DNA from: Brassica napus
Taxonomy: Eukaryota; Streptophyta; Magnoliopsida; Brassicales; Brassicaceae
Length of the DNA: 64,000 nucleotides
Assembly: GCF_020379485.1 (NCBI RefSeq)
Contig: NW_026014709.1
Location: forward strand, 35,415-99,414
Direction of reading: 5' to 3'
In this document: positions 1 to 11,251 of the stretch, in pieces
Position numbering within the stretch: the stretch's first letter is position 1
How the letters are laid out: each line of letters begins with the position of its first letter
Notes under the pieces: generated by a model
The model's database searches: none
What the model saw: only the letters and a program-made list of their open reading frames with translations
What the model was told of the DNA's origin: nothing
Translations under genes and position numbers: made by a program

Positions 1-415
1 ATGTTGACTCACTTGATTCACCGCAAAGCATATATCTGGCCTAGTGATGGTCAAGTAGATCAGCTTGCCAACCATCTTCCTATATAGCTTAGGATCCTCA
101 AACAGCTGCTTCTCTTCAACCTCCCCCTCACGCAGAACCTTATATCCCTCCTCGAGAGGTGTCTTGGCTATCTTTCCTCCAAGCACATCAGTCTCCTTCA
201 ACATATCCATAGTATACTTCCTTTGAGACATAAACAAACCCTCCTTTGATCTGCATATCTCAATGCCCAGAAAATACTTCATCTCTCCCAAATCCTTGAT
301 GTCAAACACAGATTTGAGAAACTCCTTAGTGGCCTGAATCCCTGCCTTATCACTTCCTGTGATAATCAAATCATCCACATATACTAGAATCACAATGCTC
401 CCTGAAGGTCCTGTC
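1..415 (-). pseudogene. B pol fragment: C-terminal half of reverse transcriptase
   Basis: On the minus strand from 415 the frame is open to the window edge. It carries the RT catalytic YVDD motif followed by IITGSDKAG, then FLGIEICRSKEG and the conserved LTITRPDICFAVNQVSQH stretch that ends the RT domain; RNase H would follow outside the window. The frame continues that of 4798-5687 across element A, whose target duplication CTGTC (411-415 and 4798-4802) marks the break. The closest relative in the window is the pol of element I. This is a Copia (RVT_2-type) polymerase interrupted by insertion. Confidence 0.93.
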
Positions 416-1029
416 TGTTGAGATGTGTTGAGGTATATGTGAAGGCATTGAGGAGTTAAGGACATGAGAAAGCTAAGGAGTGAAAGGAAAGGGAGTGAAG
501 AGTGAGCTAAGGCATGGTACGGACGGGCCATCCGTACACTGACCGTACCAAGGTAAAACTAGGATGGTAACTTCACCGAGTAACTCGTATGGACCGAGGT
601 GAAGTTACACTTGACCAAAAGCTTATCCAGACGTTGGAGTGGATAAGGGAGGCGCGGCTTGACAGCTAGGACAGGCTGGCAAGGGCTGGAAAGGAAGAGC
701 ATCTTGGACTTGGATCAGGAAGATGCCCGAACGTGTGAGGACAGTCATTGGCCGGTTCAAACAAAAGCAAAGGCTCCTCCCTTGACCTCACATGCTTATC
801 TACTCTTGTGTTTCGAAAACCCTAATGTCTAGAACAATATAAATATGTAACCTCACTCATTAATAAAGCCAGACAGTTCTGAGTCTCTCTCTAATCTCTT
901 AAGGCACCATGATTCTCTCTTAGACACTAAACAGCTCTCAAGTCTCTTAATCTTTCACAATCTCTTTCTAATCTCTACTTAAACTCTCACTTATACTCTA
1001 GTTACTCTAAGGATCTCTAAAATCTCATA
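416..1029 (+). repeat. A 5' LTR with promoter
   Basis: 614 bp, TG...TA ends. It carries a CGTAC cluster (516-550), a TATA box (TATAAATA, 838-845) and AATAAA at 862-867, then a T/C-rich leader of repeated 'TCTCTTAATCTC'-like text typical of these LTRs. Confidence 0.95.
516..550 (+). promoter_or_regulatory. CGTAC cluster in A LTR U3
   Basis: Three GTACGG/CCGTAC units in about 35 bp, on both strands. GTAC is the core of plant SBP-box (SPL) binding sites. The role here is inferred from motif density and from the same clustering in otherwise different LTRs (N, J, C, D, G). Confidence 0.4.
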
Positions 1030-1047
1030 TGGTATCAGAGCCAGGTT
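1030..1047 (+). other. A primer-binding site (initiator tRNA-Met)
   Basis: TGGTATCAGAGCCAGGTT directly follows the LTR and is complementary to the 3' 18 nt of plant initiator tRNA-Met. The same 18 nt occur in all elements here whose PBS is visible. Confidence 0.95.
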
Positions 1048-1213
1048 CATTAGGATCTGGGGTTTGATCTTTAGAGAGTTACAAGCTGAAGGCTTTGAAG
1101 CTACACGCGAGTGGCTTTGAAGGTGTTTGGGCTGTGCTACGTTCGGTGTGTGTGTGCGATTCAAGACTCAAGATTTCATCAGATTCAAGTTGTTCAAGTC
1201 AAGCTAAGCAAAG

Positions 1214-2623
1214 ATGGAACATGGTATGAACATGAGGATGAAGGTAGCGGTTACTTTCAAAGGTAACAACTATCTTGTGTGGTCTCGGATGGTGAAGACT
1301 GCTGTGGGAAGTAAGGGTTTGTGGGGGCACATCACAACAGGGGAGGCTCCGAAACTCATTACTCAGGGAGGAGATCAAGAAGAGGTCTCCAATGAAGCGG
1401 CTGTTGAGAAATGGCAACAAGAAGACATGCTGGTGATGACGGTTCTACACGCATCCTTGGATCCAGCTATCTTAGATGCCTACAGCTACTGTGAGTCAGC
1501 CAAAGAGCTGTGGGACACGCTGAAGAAGGTGTATGGGAACATCTCCAACCTCAGCCGTGTGTTTGAAGTAAAGCAAGCTATCAACCGTCTAGTGCAAGAG
1601 GATATGGAGTTCACTAAGCACTTGGGAAGGTTCAGGTCCTTATGGTCAGAACTGGAGATGCTGAGGCCGAGCACAACTGATCCTGATCAGCTGAATGAGA
1701 GGCGTGAGCAAGATAAGGTCTTTGGGCTGCTTCTCACGCTGAACCCGGCCTACACTCAACTCATCCAGCACATGTTGAGAGCTGACAAGCTTCCGGACCT
1801 TGAGGATGTGTGTGCGCAAATCCAAAGGGAGCAGGGGTCTATGGGGTTGTTTGGAGGAAAGGGGGAGCTCTCTCTTGCCAATCAAGCAGCTCATGAGGAC
1901 TTGACCGAAGCTCCACAAGCAAACAAGGCATCTCACGGGAAGTATGAGGACAGGAAGTTCAATGGCAACTGTGATCATTGCAAGAAGCATGGTCATAAGA
2001 AGAGCCAATGCTGGATACTACACCCACACCTCAAGCCGGCCAAGTTCATGAAGGAGCGTGAGGGAAGGGCAAATGTGACTGAAGGATCAAGTGGAGCTGG
2101 CACCATCAAGACAAGTGAAGTGGATGGTCATGGAGGCAATGATGGGAATGGGAAGTCTCTGGTGGCTTACACAGGCGCCTCAAGCTCACGCAGCAATGAT
2201 GACTACATCAGGAGATCAGACCTTGATGCGCTCTTCAAAATGCTAAAGGAAAACGGTAACACTTATGGTTATTCCTTTGGAGCATCTATGATTGCATATA
2301 AGGATGATCACTTGATTAGAGAACTAGTAGAACGGTTAGAGGCTAGGAATGAGTATAGATGTGCACACATTGCTAGAAATGATAGGATGCATTCATCACT
2401 TAGTAATCTATGTCATAATGCTAAACGAGTAGATAAACCATTGATTGTTGATTCTGGTGCATCACATCATATGATAAGTGATGAGAAACTGATTAAGGAT
2501 ATAGAACCTACTCATGGACATGTGATGATAGCAAATGGAGATAAGATACCTATTAAGGGAATAGGAAAGCTTAAGTTGTTTAACAAAGAATCTAAAGCCA
2601 AAAGGGAAGAAAGCAGTGTCTAG
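1214..2623 (+). CDS. A Gag with truncated protease
   Basis: The 469-residue frame begins with the Copia Gag start (MEHGMNMRMKVAVTFKGNNY, VWSRMVKTAVGSKGLW). It then has the helical capsid region (AYSYCESAKELWDTLKKVYG), a CX2CX4HX4C zinc knuckle (CDHCKKHGHKKSQC) and the protease active-site motif DSGASHH near residue 413. After KLFNKESKA the protease is cut by a deletion: the next bases come from the RT region and shift the frame, so the protein ends 10 residues later. Gag itself looks whole and might still assemble particles. The first ATG was chosen because it matches the start in N. Confidence 0.88.
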   Translation: MEHGMNMRMKVAVTFKGNNYLVWSRMVKTAVGSKGLWGHITTGEAPKLITQGGDQEEVSNEAAVEKWQQEDMLVMTVLHASLDPAILDAYSYCESAKELWDTLKKVYGNISNLSRVFEVKQAINRLVQEDMEFTKHLGRFRSLWSELEMLRPSTTDPDQLNERREQDKVFGLLLTLNPAYTQLIQHMLRADKLPDLEDVCAQIQREQGSMGLFGGKGELSLANQAAHEDLTEAPQANKASHGKYEDRKFNGNCDHCKKHGHKKSQCWILHPHLKPAKFMKEREGRANVTEGSSGAGTIKTSEVDGHGGNDGNGKSLVAYTGASSSRSNDDYIRRSDLDALFKMLKENGNTYGYSFGASMIAYKDDHLIRELVERLEARNEYRCAHIARNDRMHSSLSNLCHNAKRVDKPLIVDSGASHHMISDEKLIKDIEPTHGHVMIANGDKIPIKGIGKLKLFNKESKAKREESSV

Positions 2624-4043
2624 TAGATGGATCTTCACAATCAAATACAAGGCTGATGGACAGATTGAGAGGAAGAAAACTAGACTAGTAGCAAGAGGGT
2701 TCACTCAGACATATGGGGAGGATTACATTGAGACATTTGCCCCTGTAGCTAAGCTACACACCATTAGGATTGTTCTAAGCTTGGCAGTTAATCTTGGATG
2801 GGGATTGTGGCAAATGGATGTAAAGAATGCATTCTTACAAGGGGAACTTGAGGATGAAGTCTACATGTATCCTCCACCAGGCCTAGAACATCTAGTGAAG
2901 AAAGGGAATGTACTGAGGTTAAAGAAAGCTATCTATGGCTTGAAGCAATCACCAAGAGCGTGGTATAACAAGTTGAGCACAACCTTGAATGGACGTGGCT
3001 TCAGGAAGTCAGAGTTAGATCACACACTTTTCACCCTCACTACACCCTCAGGTATGGTTGCTCTCCTTGTGTATGTGGATGATATCATTATCACAGGAAG
3101 TGATAAGGAGGGTATCAAAGCAACCAAGGAGTTTCTCAAATCCATGTTTGAAATCAAAGATTTGGGAGAAATGAAATACTTTCTTGGAATTGAGATTTGT
3201 AGATCCAAGGAAGGGTTATTCATGTCCCAAAGGAAGTATACACTTGATCTTTTGAAAGATGCAGGTGCTTATGGAGGCAAGACAGCAAGGATGCCTATGG
3301 AGGATGGCTACAAAGTACCAAGAGAGGGGGAGATTGAAGACAGCAAGCCATTTCATGATCCTAAACTCTATAGAAAACTTGTTGGCAAATTGATTTACCT
3401 TACCATCACAAGACCTGACATATGTTTTGCTGTGAATCAGGTGAGTCAACATATGCAGCTTCCCAAGGAACATCATTGGCACATGGTGGAGAGGCTGCTG
3501 ATGTATCTGAATGGCTCGCCAGATCAAGGAGTCTGGATGGGGTGCAATGGAAGCACTGAAGTGGTGGGCTATTGTGATGCTGATTGGGCAGGAGATAGAG
3601 CTGACAGGAGATCAACAACCGGCTATTGCACATTCATTGGAGGCAACTTGGTTACATGGAAGAGTAAGAAGCAGAAGGTGGTCTCTTGCTCAAGTGCAGA
3701 AGCTGAGTATAGAGCTATGCTGAAGCTTACCAACGAGCTGGTGTGGATCAAAGGCATCTTGAAGCATTTGGAGATTGATCAAGCCGCGCCTATGACAATG
3801 CATTGTGATAACCAAGCAGCTATCCACATTGCCTCCAACTCGGTGTTTCATGAGAGAACCAAGCACATTGAAGTTGATTGTCACAAAGTGAGGCAGATGA
3901 TCATCCTAGGAGTCATCCTGCCATGCTACACTCGGAGTGAAGATCAGTTGGCTGATGTGTTCACTAAGGCTGCAAGACAAAAGACTATGGAGTCCATTCA
4001 CATTAGATTGGGACTCATAGATCTTGGGAAGAGAAGGAGTTGA
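2599..4043 (+). pseudogene. A pol remnant: RT and RNase H
   Basis: From the deletion point the frame encodes RT (SSRWIFTIKYKADGQ onward, VKNAFLQGELEDEVYM, YVDD near 3077) and RNase H (CDADWAGDRADRRSTTGYC, SSAEAEYRAM, CDNQAAIH), ending at the usual LGLIDLGKRRS terminus. It has no ATG of its own and is out of frame with the gag reading frame. Compared with N, bases corresponding to about 40479-42195 are missing: the end of protease, all of integrase and the acidic linker. The junction shares only about one base between sides. Without a fused frame the RT is unlikely to be made. Confidence 0.9.
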
Positions 4044-4075
4044 TCCCCTAAGTCATGAGGTCTTTACTCTTTTTC

Positions 4076-4183
4076 CCTCATCAAAGTTTTGTCCCAATGG
4101 GTTTTCTTTGGTGAGGTTTTTAATGAGGAAGATCTCATGGCTGTCCAAGCTTAGACTATCACAAAGCTAAGCTTGAGGGGGAG
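4076..4183 (+). promoter_or_regulatory. A 3' two-hairpin module and polypurine tract
   Basis: Hairpin 1: arms CCTCATCAAAG (4076-4086) and CTTTGGTGAGG (4106-4116) around a CCCAATGGG apex. Hairpin 2: CAAGCTTAG (4146-4154) with CTAAGCTTG (4167-4175), whose second arm runs into the polypurine tract AAGCTTGAGGGGGAG (4169-4183). The tract abuts the 3' LTR, as needed for plus-strand priming. Both stems recur with compensating changes in the other elements. Confidence 0.75.
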
Positions 4184-4797
4184 TGTTGAGATGTGTTGAG
4201 GTATATGTGAAGGCATTGAGGAGTTAAGGACATGAGAAAGCTAAGGAGTGAAAGGAAAGGGAGTGAAGAGTGAGCTAAGGCATGGTACGGACGGGCCATC
4301 CGTACACTGACCGTACCAAGGTAAAACTAGGATGGTAACTTCACCGAGTAACTCGTATGGACCGAGGTGAAGTTACACTTGACCAAAAGCTTATCCAGAC
4401 GTTGGAGTGGATAAGGGAGGCGCGGCTTGACAGCTAGGACAGGCTGGCAAGGGCTGGAAAGGAAGAGCATCTTGGACTTGGATCAGGAAGATGCCCGAAC
4501 GTGTGAGGACAGTCATTGGCCGGTTCAAACAAAAGCAAAGGCTCCTCCCTTGACCTCACATGCTTATCTACTCTTGTGTTTCGAAAACCCTAATGTCTAG
4601 AACAATATAAATATGTAACCTCACTCATTAATAAAGCCAGACAGTTCTGAGTCTCTCTCTAATCTCTTAAGGCACCATGATTCTCTCTTAGACACTAAAC
4701 AGCTCTCAAGTCTCTTAATCTTTCACAATCTCTTTCTAATCTCTACTTAAACTCTCACTTATACTCTAGTTACTCTAAGGATCTCTAAAATCTCATA
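4184..4797 (+). repeat. A 3' LTR
   Basis: 614 bp; no difference from 416-1029 was seen by eye. It ends CATA and is followed by target duplication CTGTC (4798-4802). Confidence 0.96.
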
Positions 4798-5687
4798 CTG
4801 TCAAGGTGAAGAGAGTGTGATCTAGTTCAGACTTCCTAAAGCCTCTCCCATTGAGTGTTGTACTCAGCTTCCTGTACCAAGCTCTAGGTGACTGCTTCAA
4901 CCCATATATTGCCTTTTTCAATCTCAAAACATTCCCTGGCTTTACTAGATGCTCAAGACCAGGAGGTGGATGCATGTATACTTCATCTTCAAGTTCACCT
5001 TGCAAGAAAGCATTCTTCACATCCATTTGCCACAAATCCCACTCCAAGTTTGTTGCAATGGATAACACAATTCGAATTGTGTGAAGCTTGGCCACTGGTG
5101 CAAAAGTATCAATGTAATCTTCCCCATAAGTCTGTGTAAATCCTCTTGCAACTAGCCTAGTCTTGCGCCTATCTATCTCCCCATTTGCAAGATACTTGAT
5201 GGTGAAGATCCATCTGCTTGAAACTGCCTTCTTCCCTTTAGGTAACTCACTCTCATACCAAGTATCATTCCTGATCATTGCATCCCTTTCATCTCCTACT
5301 GAATCTCTCCAAACCTTGTGCTTCATAGCTTCTTCATAAGATCTTGGTATCTCATTCTCATCCAAGTTACACATAAACATCATGTGCTCTTCTGGATATT
5401 CTGCAAAGGAACATACGGCTTGAGAAGGATGCTCCACAGCCTGGGCATTGTAGTACACTCTCGTGTTTACCCAGTTGGAAGCATCCCTCTTTATCCTTGT
5501 GCTCCTTCGCAAAACCTGAACCTGTTCCTCAGCTTGAACCTCTGCTTGAACCTCTGTTTCTGTCTCACTCACCTCCTCTGAATCATGAACCTCTCCCTGC
5601 TCATTCACACCGACCTGAGGAACATTCTCTACTTCTTGTGTCACCTCTTGATCATGATGACCTGAATCCTCTTGGTGCTGCTCTTGC
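4798..5687 (-). pseudogene. B pol fragment: acidic linker and first part of RT
   Basis: Read from 5687 leftwards. First comes a Glu/Gln-rich linker that joins integrase to RT in these proteins, then RRSTRIKRDASNWVNTRVYY, then the RT start (WYESELPKGKKAVSSRWIF), KTRLVARGFTQTYGEDY, VKNAFLQGELEDEVYM and IYGLKQSPRAWY. The frame stops at the A insertion at DHTLFTLT. It connects leftwards to 1-415 and, across C, rightwards to 17835-19706. The few residues that could be read upstream of 5687 belong to the LTR of C and are not part of B. Confidence 0.92.
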
Positions 5688-6023
5688 TGTTGAACTGAAG
5701 AGAAGATAGAGCTTGTACAACAATAGGGCAAGCTCTAGAAGATGTCCAGAAGAGTTCAATCAAGCTTCAGAGGTGGTCTGAAGTAGTTATCCTGTGAAGT
5801 TAAGTCTAGGAAAGACTTAGACTGATCATGTGAAGGCTTTGGAGGAGTTAGAGAGAAGATGGAAGTGTGGTGCAAAGATAGGGCGTTCAGTATGGCCTTG
5901 TACGGTCTAGGGTGAATCATGAAGGTGTTTGGGGTCAGTCAAGAAGGGAGATAAGGCAATGTGCATAGATAGGTAGAGTGGTACGGACAGGAGGTCCGTA
6001 CCATCAACCGTACGGCCACTCCA
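5688..6023 (+). repeat. C 5' LTR, left part
   Basis: Starts TGTTGAACTGAAG. It contains GTACGG units around 5905 and a CGTAC cluster near 5982-6015. It is interrupted at CTCCA (6019-6023), the target duplication of D. Confidence 0.93.
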
Positions 6024-6926
6024 TGAGATTTTTATAGGATTAACTCAAGGTGTGTGTGAGAAAGTGTTTAGGAGAGTTTATGTGAACAGATTTGAGACTT
6101 AGGATCAAGAACAGACTTTCATAGAACATGAAGGAGAAGGGTTTCCCCCCTTACTCACTTAAGGCTTACAATTCGCCCTAATGGGGTCTTTATATAGAAA
6201 CAGGTTACAAACTCATGAAACCCTAAAGTAATAGATAAGACATGAAGGGTGGAGATGCTCTGATTTGAATTGGACGATCTTGATTCAGTCTTGTGGTCTT
6301 TGCAGCTTGTTGTTGTCGCCTGATTGGATGTGGGAAGGCAAGGCTAGAAATGCTCCACACAGCCTTATGTATCTGCCCTCTTCTTTGGCCAGATACTTGG
6401 TCAAGCCTTGCTCTTCCTTTACAGCTCTTTACAGCCTGTCCTTAGACCACTACAACCAATCCCATAACCCACAGACTGGCGCCAACTCTTATTTGAATCT
6501 TCTTGCCTCCAAAGCATCTTCTTGTTCCATTTGATGCTTCTCACCATCCCGGACTTTGCACATTCATATTAGAGCTTCTCCTTGGCTGTACGGACTTGCC
6601 ATAACCGTACACCAATGCCCTATATTTGCACAGCCCTCAAATAGCTTCAAATGGCCGAGTACATAAGTTTTGAGTCGATCATGTCCGTACGGGCCGTACC
6701 ATCCGTACGGCCATCCGTACCGGCCTCGCCCTAACTTTGCACGTTCAACCATTCACCTCCATACTTCTTCCATGTCTTCTTAAGATCAGTCTAAGCCCTT
6801 CTTGAACTTAACTTCACCCATGATAGATACTTCAAGACTCTCCTGAAGCTTTGTAGAACTCTTCCGGAGATCACCTGAAGCTTGCCCTATTTATGCACAA
6901 GCTCCATTCTTCTCTTCAGTTCAACA
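6024..6926 (-). repeat. D 3' LTR
   Basis: In its own sense it starts TGTTGAACTG and ends ATCTCA. It holds a dense CGTAC cluster at 6685-6722 (plus coordinates). Open frames inside, such as 6265-6534, recur in the other LTR and have no coding features. Confidence 0.95.
6685..6722 (-). promoter_or_regulatory. CGTAC cluster in D LTR
   Basis: Four CGTAC cores in about 38 bp, two of them in the palindrome CCGTACGG. It resembles SBP-box core sites; the function is inferred from motif density only. The same cluster is present in the other D LTR near 11913-11950. Confidence 0.4.
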
Positions 6927-7037
6927 CTCCCCCTCAAGCTTGACTTTAGGAGATCCTAAGCCAAGCTTGGAACTCTGAAGAGTCTCCCTCATTAAAAACC
7001 TTACAAGGAAAACCCATTGGGACAAAACCTTGCAAGG
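6927..7037 (-). promoter_or_regulatory. D polypurine tract and 3' hairpin module
   Basis: Polypurine tract 6927-6941. Hairpin 1 has plus-strand arms CCTTACAAGG (6999-7008) and CCTTGCAAGG (7028-7037) around the conserved CCCAATGGG apex. The arm sequence differs from the Copia copies but the pairing is kept. Confidence 0.72.
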
Positions 7038-8062
7038 GAAAAAGAGTAGAGCTCTCCAAAGCCTAGGGATTGGCCAGTGAGCTCTTGTGCCTTAGAACCA
7101 GTGTGGTTGGACACAAGAAGCTCTGGATCACGGCCTACTAGGTGCAGCAACTCTTCACAGCTTTGCGCACACTTCACACTTCAGCTTCACCTCTCCATGG
7201 AACCGGTTTGAAGTCTCCCCCTCTCAACTGACTTCACAGCCATCCTAGAGAAGCTAGGACACAACCAGATCATCTTCAAAACACCAGTGAGGCTGATCAA
7301 CACTTCACACACGGCTTGCCCTCTTTATAGAACTGGTTTGGATATCCCCTTCTCAACAGACTTCACAGCCACCTTAGAGAAGCTAGGAAATGACCAGGAA
7401 CACCTTTAGTGAGGCTCAAGCAATGGTACCTGATACATTATCCCAAAGGTGCATCAGAACCTATCAAAAACAAGACAATGAATATCCTGCATCACACTTG
7501 ATGCACACAATCCCATAATTCAATCATGAGCATCTTAAGTATCTTTTCAAGCACAAGCAATGAATAAGATGAATGAAAAAGATTGAAGAAAGAGTTTAAA
7601 AGTCTAAGGGAACTTCCCTTGTGTTTTTGTGAGTTTCCTAACTCGGCCAATGCACCATCTTCATGGCATCATCAACTTCTTGGAAAGGCAGAATGGATTC
7701 ATCAGTTTCTCCTCTATCACCTCTCATTGAAGCCGCATTGATGGAGAGCCTTCTTCCTCACTCGCCAAGACTGCTCTGAACAGCCTTTTACCTAGACACG
7801 CCACTGACTTGGTCCGGTTGATGATCCTTTGTAGAAGCCTTTGCAAAGACTTGTTACTGACCATGGATCATATGCATTAAGACTCCCCCTCAAGCTTAGA
7901 ACCGAGACTATAAGGAGCTAAGCTTGTGATGATCCTATGCATCTCCATGGTCTAATAACTATCATCTTTCATGATAGCTTTCTTCTTGTGAGTTTACTCT
8001 CTTCCTTAACCAGGAACTAGGGTGTTTGAATCACCATAGAGAGTCTCACAAGACACACCTCT

Positions 8063-8213
8063 CATTGCATAATGACCCATGCTACACTTCCTGTAGACTA
8101 AGGACTAGATATGTCCAATGGTATTATGCAATGGCCATCTCTCATTGCATATTCTATCACACTACACTTCCTGTAGTTTATCGACTAACATGTCCTAGTG
8201 ATGATATGCAATG
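8063..8213 (-). other. D tandem multi-hairpin domain
   Basis: Two units of about 71 bp. Unit 1: outer arms CATTGCATAAT (8063-8073) and ATTATGCAATG (8123-8133). Unit 2: CATTGCATAT (8143-8152) and ATATGCAATG (8204-8213). Each unit holds the small hairpin CTACACTTCCTGTAG (8082-8096, 8162-8176). The outer stems differ between units but pair perfectly within each. The domain is also present in C at 15583-15733. Confidence 0.65.
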
Positions 8214-9854
8214 GCACAAGACCTTTGTCTTTACATTCTTGGTTGTTGGCGAGTTACATGTATCACCTTCCTTGTGTACCTAACACCACCACAACTCAAT
8301 GCAAGATCAGATCATTCCATTGGGATCAAACCAAGATCATCCATCCTGTTTGATCACCAATGCCACAATAATATATGATACTTGAAACAAGCTAGACAAT
8401 CAAGACAAGAAAATGCAAAGACAATGTATGCTTTCAACAATACACTGATCCCTTTAGATTCAATTTAGTTTCAGTTATTATATTTTTTTTTTAAATGCAA
8501 CAATAGATGAATGCATTAGATTACACACTAACCATATGAATGAACCAGATTCAATTCAAATGAACACAAGACTAGATGGTACTTATGCAATCAAGACAAT
8601 AAGCGTGACTATGATTCAAGTAGCTTATGCTTATGCTCACTAGTTTTATCACAGCCAATGATTCAAGTAGCTTAGACATACTTCTAAATGCTTATAAGAC
8701 ATCACTGATGGATTTAACTATGGCATAGCAACACTCAGAACTGGACAGAGTCAAGACAAGTAGATTTCAATCTCTAACAATGACAATGCAAGTTCTAGAT
8801 ACTACAATGACATCCTAGGTTATTATGATTATTAAGTTCTCTAAATGCAATGCAAGCTTACATCAGTACATTTGCAATTTAGGCTCATTTTTAAATGCAT
8901 TACTACATGAATGCACAATCTTAAAACATCAGCTATATGAATGCAACAGGTTCAATCCATGATTAATATTAAAGTTATGCACAACAGTTTCAATCAGAAC
9001 CAATGATGCAAGCAACTTAGACAATTTCTAATTGATGCAAGACTTTCATTGATGGATTAAACATAGACAGTAGCATCAGATAACACTAGGATTGAACTTA
9101 GACAGTATGAGATATGCTTATGTATGCAAAATAACTTATCAATCATGATGCAAGTAGCAGAGACATTCTACTCAATTCTACAACACATTCATGATGATTC
9201 AAGTTTAAGACCACACCCAAGACAATGCAATAAACAGACCATGAGTTTCTGGGACTCTAGACATTACTTATTATCAATAAGACAATGCTGTAGCAACACA
9301 ATTTCAGTGCAATTAGCCTAGACATTCTACTAGAAGCTATAAACTCTTAATGGAATTAGGGAAAGCACATAGTATAATCAGGAGATAAACCTATCAAGAC
9401 ATATTAAGGTAGATGAGATTAGGTTTACTCCCTTGGTTAAGATGATGAGGAGTGGTTCTCAACGTTACCACTTGAATCCTTACTTCTTCTTCTTCTTCTC
9501 TTATTGCAATCACCCTTCTGAATTCACCACCATGATGGAATGCTTGTGGATGCTTCAGCTACTTCTTCAATCACCTCACAATAGAAGCCGCCTTGATAGA
9601 GTAGCCTTCTTCTTCACACAGCCAAGAGTGCTCTGTCTTAGTTTGAGCACCCTCTTGAATAGGCACGCCACTGCCTAGACCCGGTTGGCTTCTTCTTCTG
9701 GTACTTGCAATGTTGAGAAGAAGAACACTAGTGAGTTTTACAACCATCTGTGCTTCTCCCTTCTTGTAACACCTCTCCATTGTACACACAATGGGCATCA
9801 TTCTTTCTCTTTCAACTTGGATTTGATGATGAACTAGGAACACCTTTTGTGAAC

Positions 9855-10780
9855 CTGAAACATCACTCAAACTCTAGCAAAGATAAGACACAATTGCATT
9901 GGGATCAATCCTTGACTTCATCAAGTTTGATCACCAATGTCTCAAGCTTTATAGCATTAGATAGAATCAAGACAATGTCAAGTTCTTATCTATGAAAGCA
10001 ACCATTCTCTAAATACTAAGCAAGACCTTATCAGATTCAAGTCAAAGTATTTAGGCAATTTTAACCATTCCTTAATATGCAACTTAGACTTTAATCTAAA
10101 TGCAACAATAAACAGAGGCAGTATGCATTAATCTTACTCAGTTTCTAACTCATGAAGGCAAGCATGATTAGATAATATAATCTATCATCTTTAACAAGAC
10201 ATGTTTATTTAGAACTGACATTAAGCATTTAACCATTTTCAATAGTACTGATGTCAAATCTTGATTAACAACTTATCAAGTTTGATTCCTACTATCACAA
10301 GCAATGCAACAGATAGACACAAGGCATTCTTCAAGTTCTATTCTTTGCAAGCTAACTCTCTAAGTACAAGCAGGATCCTAACAGATTCAAGACAAGTTAC
10401 TTAGGCACTCTTAAGAGCTTCTTTACTCAGCATTTAGACATGAATCTAATGCTTCAATGTCAGACAGCCAGCGGATTCATTTCATGAAAAGCAATCAGGT
10501 TTAGACGTCTACTAACTCCCTGACAAGCATCATTATATCCAGGACTACACAGTTCTCAGCATTACTTCAATCAATTTTCAGTTCATGAGCACAGGATTCA
10601 AACAATAAGTTTTAATATCTTAGCAAACTCATGACTGAACTAGAGCAATCACTTTATTCTTCAAAACACTAATCAAGCCTTTGAAGCATCCTGGGATATA
10701 CACAGAACATCAATCACCACACCACCTCAACATTTCTATACTCAAGCTTTTTAATAAAGAGGGAAAGAGATCCAGCTTAC
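9855..10780 (-). other. D predicted intron
   Basis: On the minus strand the donor is CCTTGGCT|GTAAGC and the acceptor GATGTTTCAG|GTTCAC, enclosing 926 bp of A/T-rich sequence. The same donor and acceptor contexts occur in C, G and (donor altered) E, although the enclosed length varies from 521 to 926 bp. Splicing is inferred, not shown. Confidence 0.4.
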
Positions 10781-11233
10781 AGCCAAGGAACTTTTACTAG
10801 TTCCTTGAATCTCCATGGTTCATGGCCAGATGTTGAGCTCTTGGTGTCGTATCACACCCCTTCTTCTTTCATGAACCATCCTCTTGACCCCACCATGGCT
10901 GAGACACCTCATTTCCTCCCTTTCAAGTCGCCAAACCAGTCCCAAGTAGAAAGCTATCACCTTTCTTCTTGAACCACCACTAAGACTCAAGGATCTAGCT
11001 CTTGAAGAGTGTTGTCAAACAGCTTCAAGGCTTTGTTCTTCAGGGTCTCCTTTCTTCAGGTCGAGCTTGATAAGTCAGGATAGAGCACATACAGCTTCTC
11101 AAGCACCTCAGATGTGTTTATCTTCCTCCTGAAGATGAACAAACGTTGGCTGGACTAAAGAGCTTCTTCTTTGCTTCAAACAACCATGGAGGTGGGCTTG
11201 AGCTTTGCGGAAGTTAGATACCAGGTTCTGATG

Positions 11234-11251
11234 AACCTGGCTCTGATACCA
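11234..11251 (-). other. D primer-binding site
   Basis: Complement of TGGTATCAGAGCCAGGTT, directly next to the 5' LTR of D. Confidence 0.95.

Larger units (their letters stand above)
416..4797 (+). mobile_element. Element A: Copia element with internal deletion, inserted in B
   Basis: The two 614-bp LTRs (416-1029 and 4184-4797) read as identical. They start TGTTGAGATG, end CATA, and are flanked by the target duplication CTGTC. An 18-nt PBS follows the 5' LTR and a polypurine tract precedes the 3' LTR. The interior keeps gag, the start of protease, RT and RNase H but lacks the integrase region, about 1.7 kb when aligned with element N. Identical LTRs plus a missing integrase mean it was probably copied recently using proteins from another element. 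Confidence 0.95.
6942..11233 (-). other. D interior: non-coding
   Basis: About 4.3 kb with no gag, protease, integrase, RT or RNase H motif in any frame. Two related exon-like blocks (about 7660-7830 and 9535-9690) alternate with A/T-rich, low-complexity text. The longest antisense frame, 9571-9870 (99 residues), is broken by a stop in the homologous part of C, so it is probably not a gene. An internal copy of the polypurine tract is at 7883-7897. Confidence 0.75.

Noticed and set aside
8063..8213. CRISPR-like or simple tandem repeat at the duplicated units in D
   Set aside because: Only two diverged units, no spacers, and paired arms; a structured duplication in a plant retroelement fits better.
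9480..9500. TTC-rich microsatellite in D
   Set aside because: Short and interrupted; the C copy has a GAA version of similar length with nothing further of note.
9571..9870. 99-residue antisense frame in the interior of D
   Set aside because: The homologous part of C has an in-frame stop and the matching block in E does not keep the frame.
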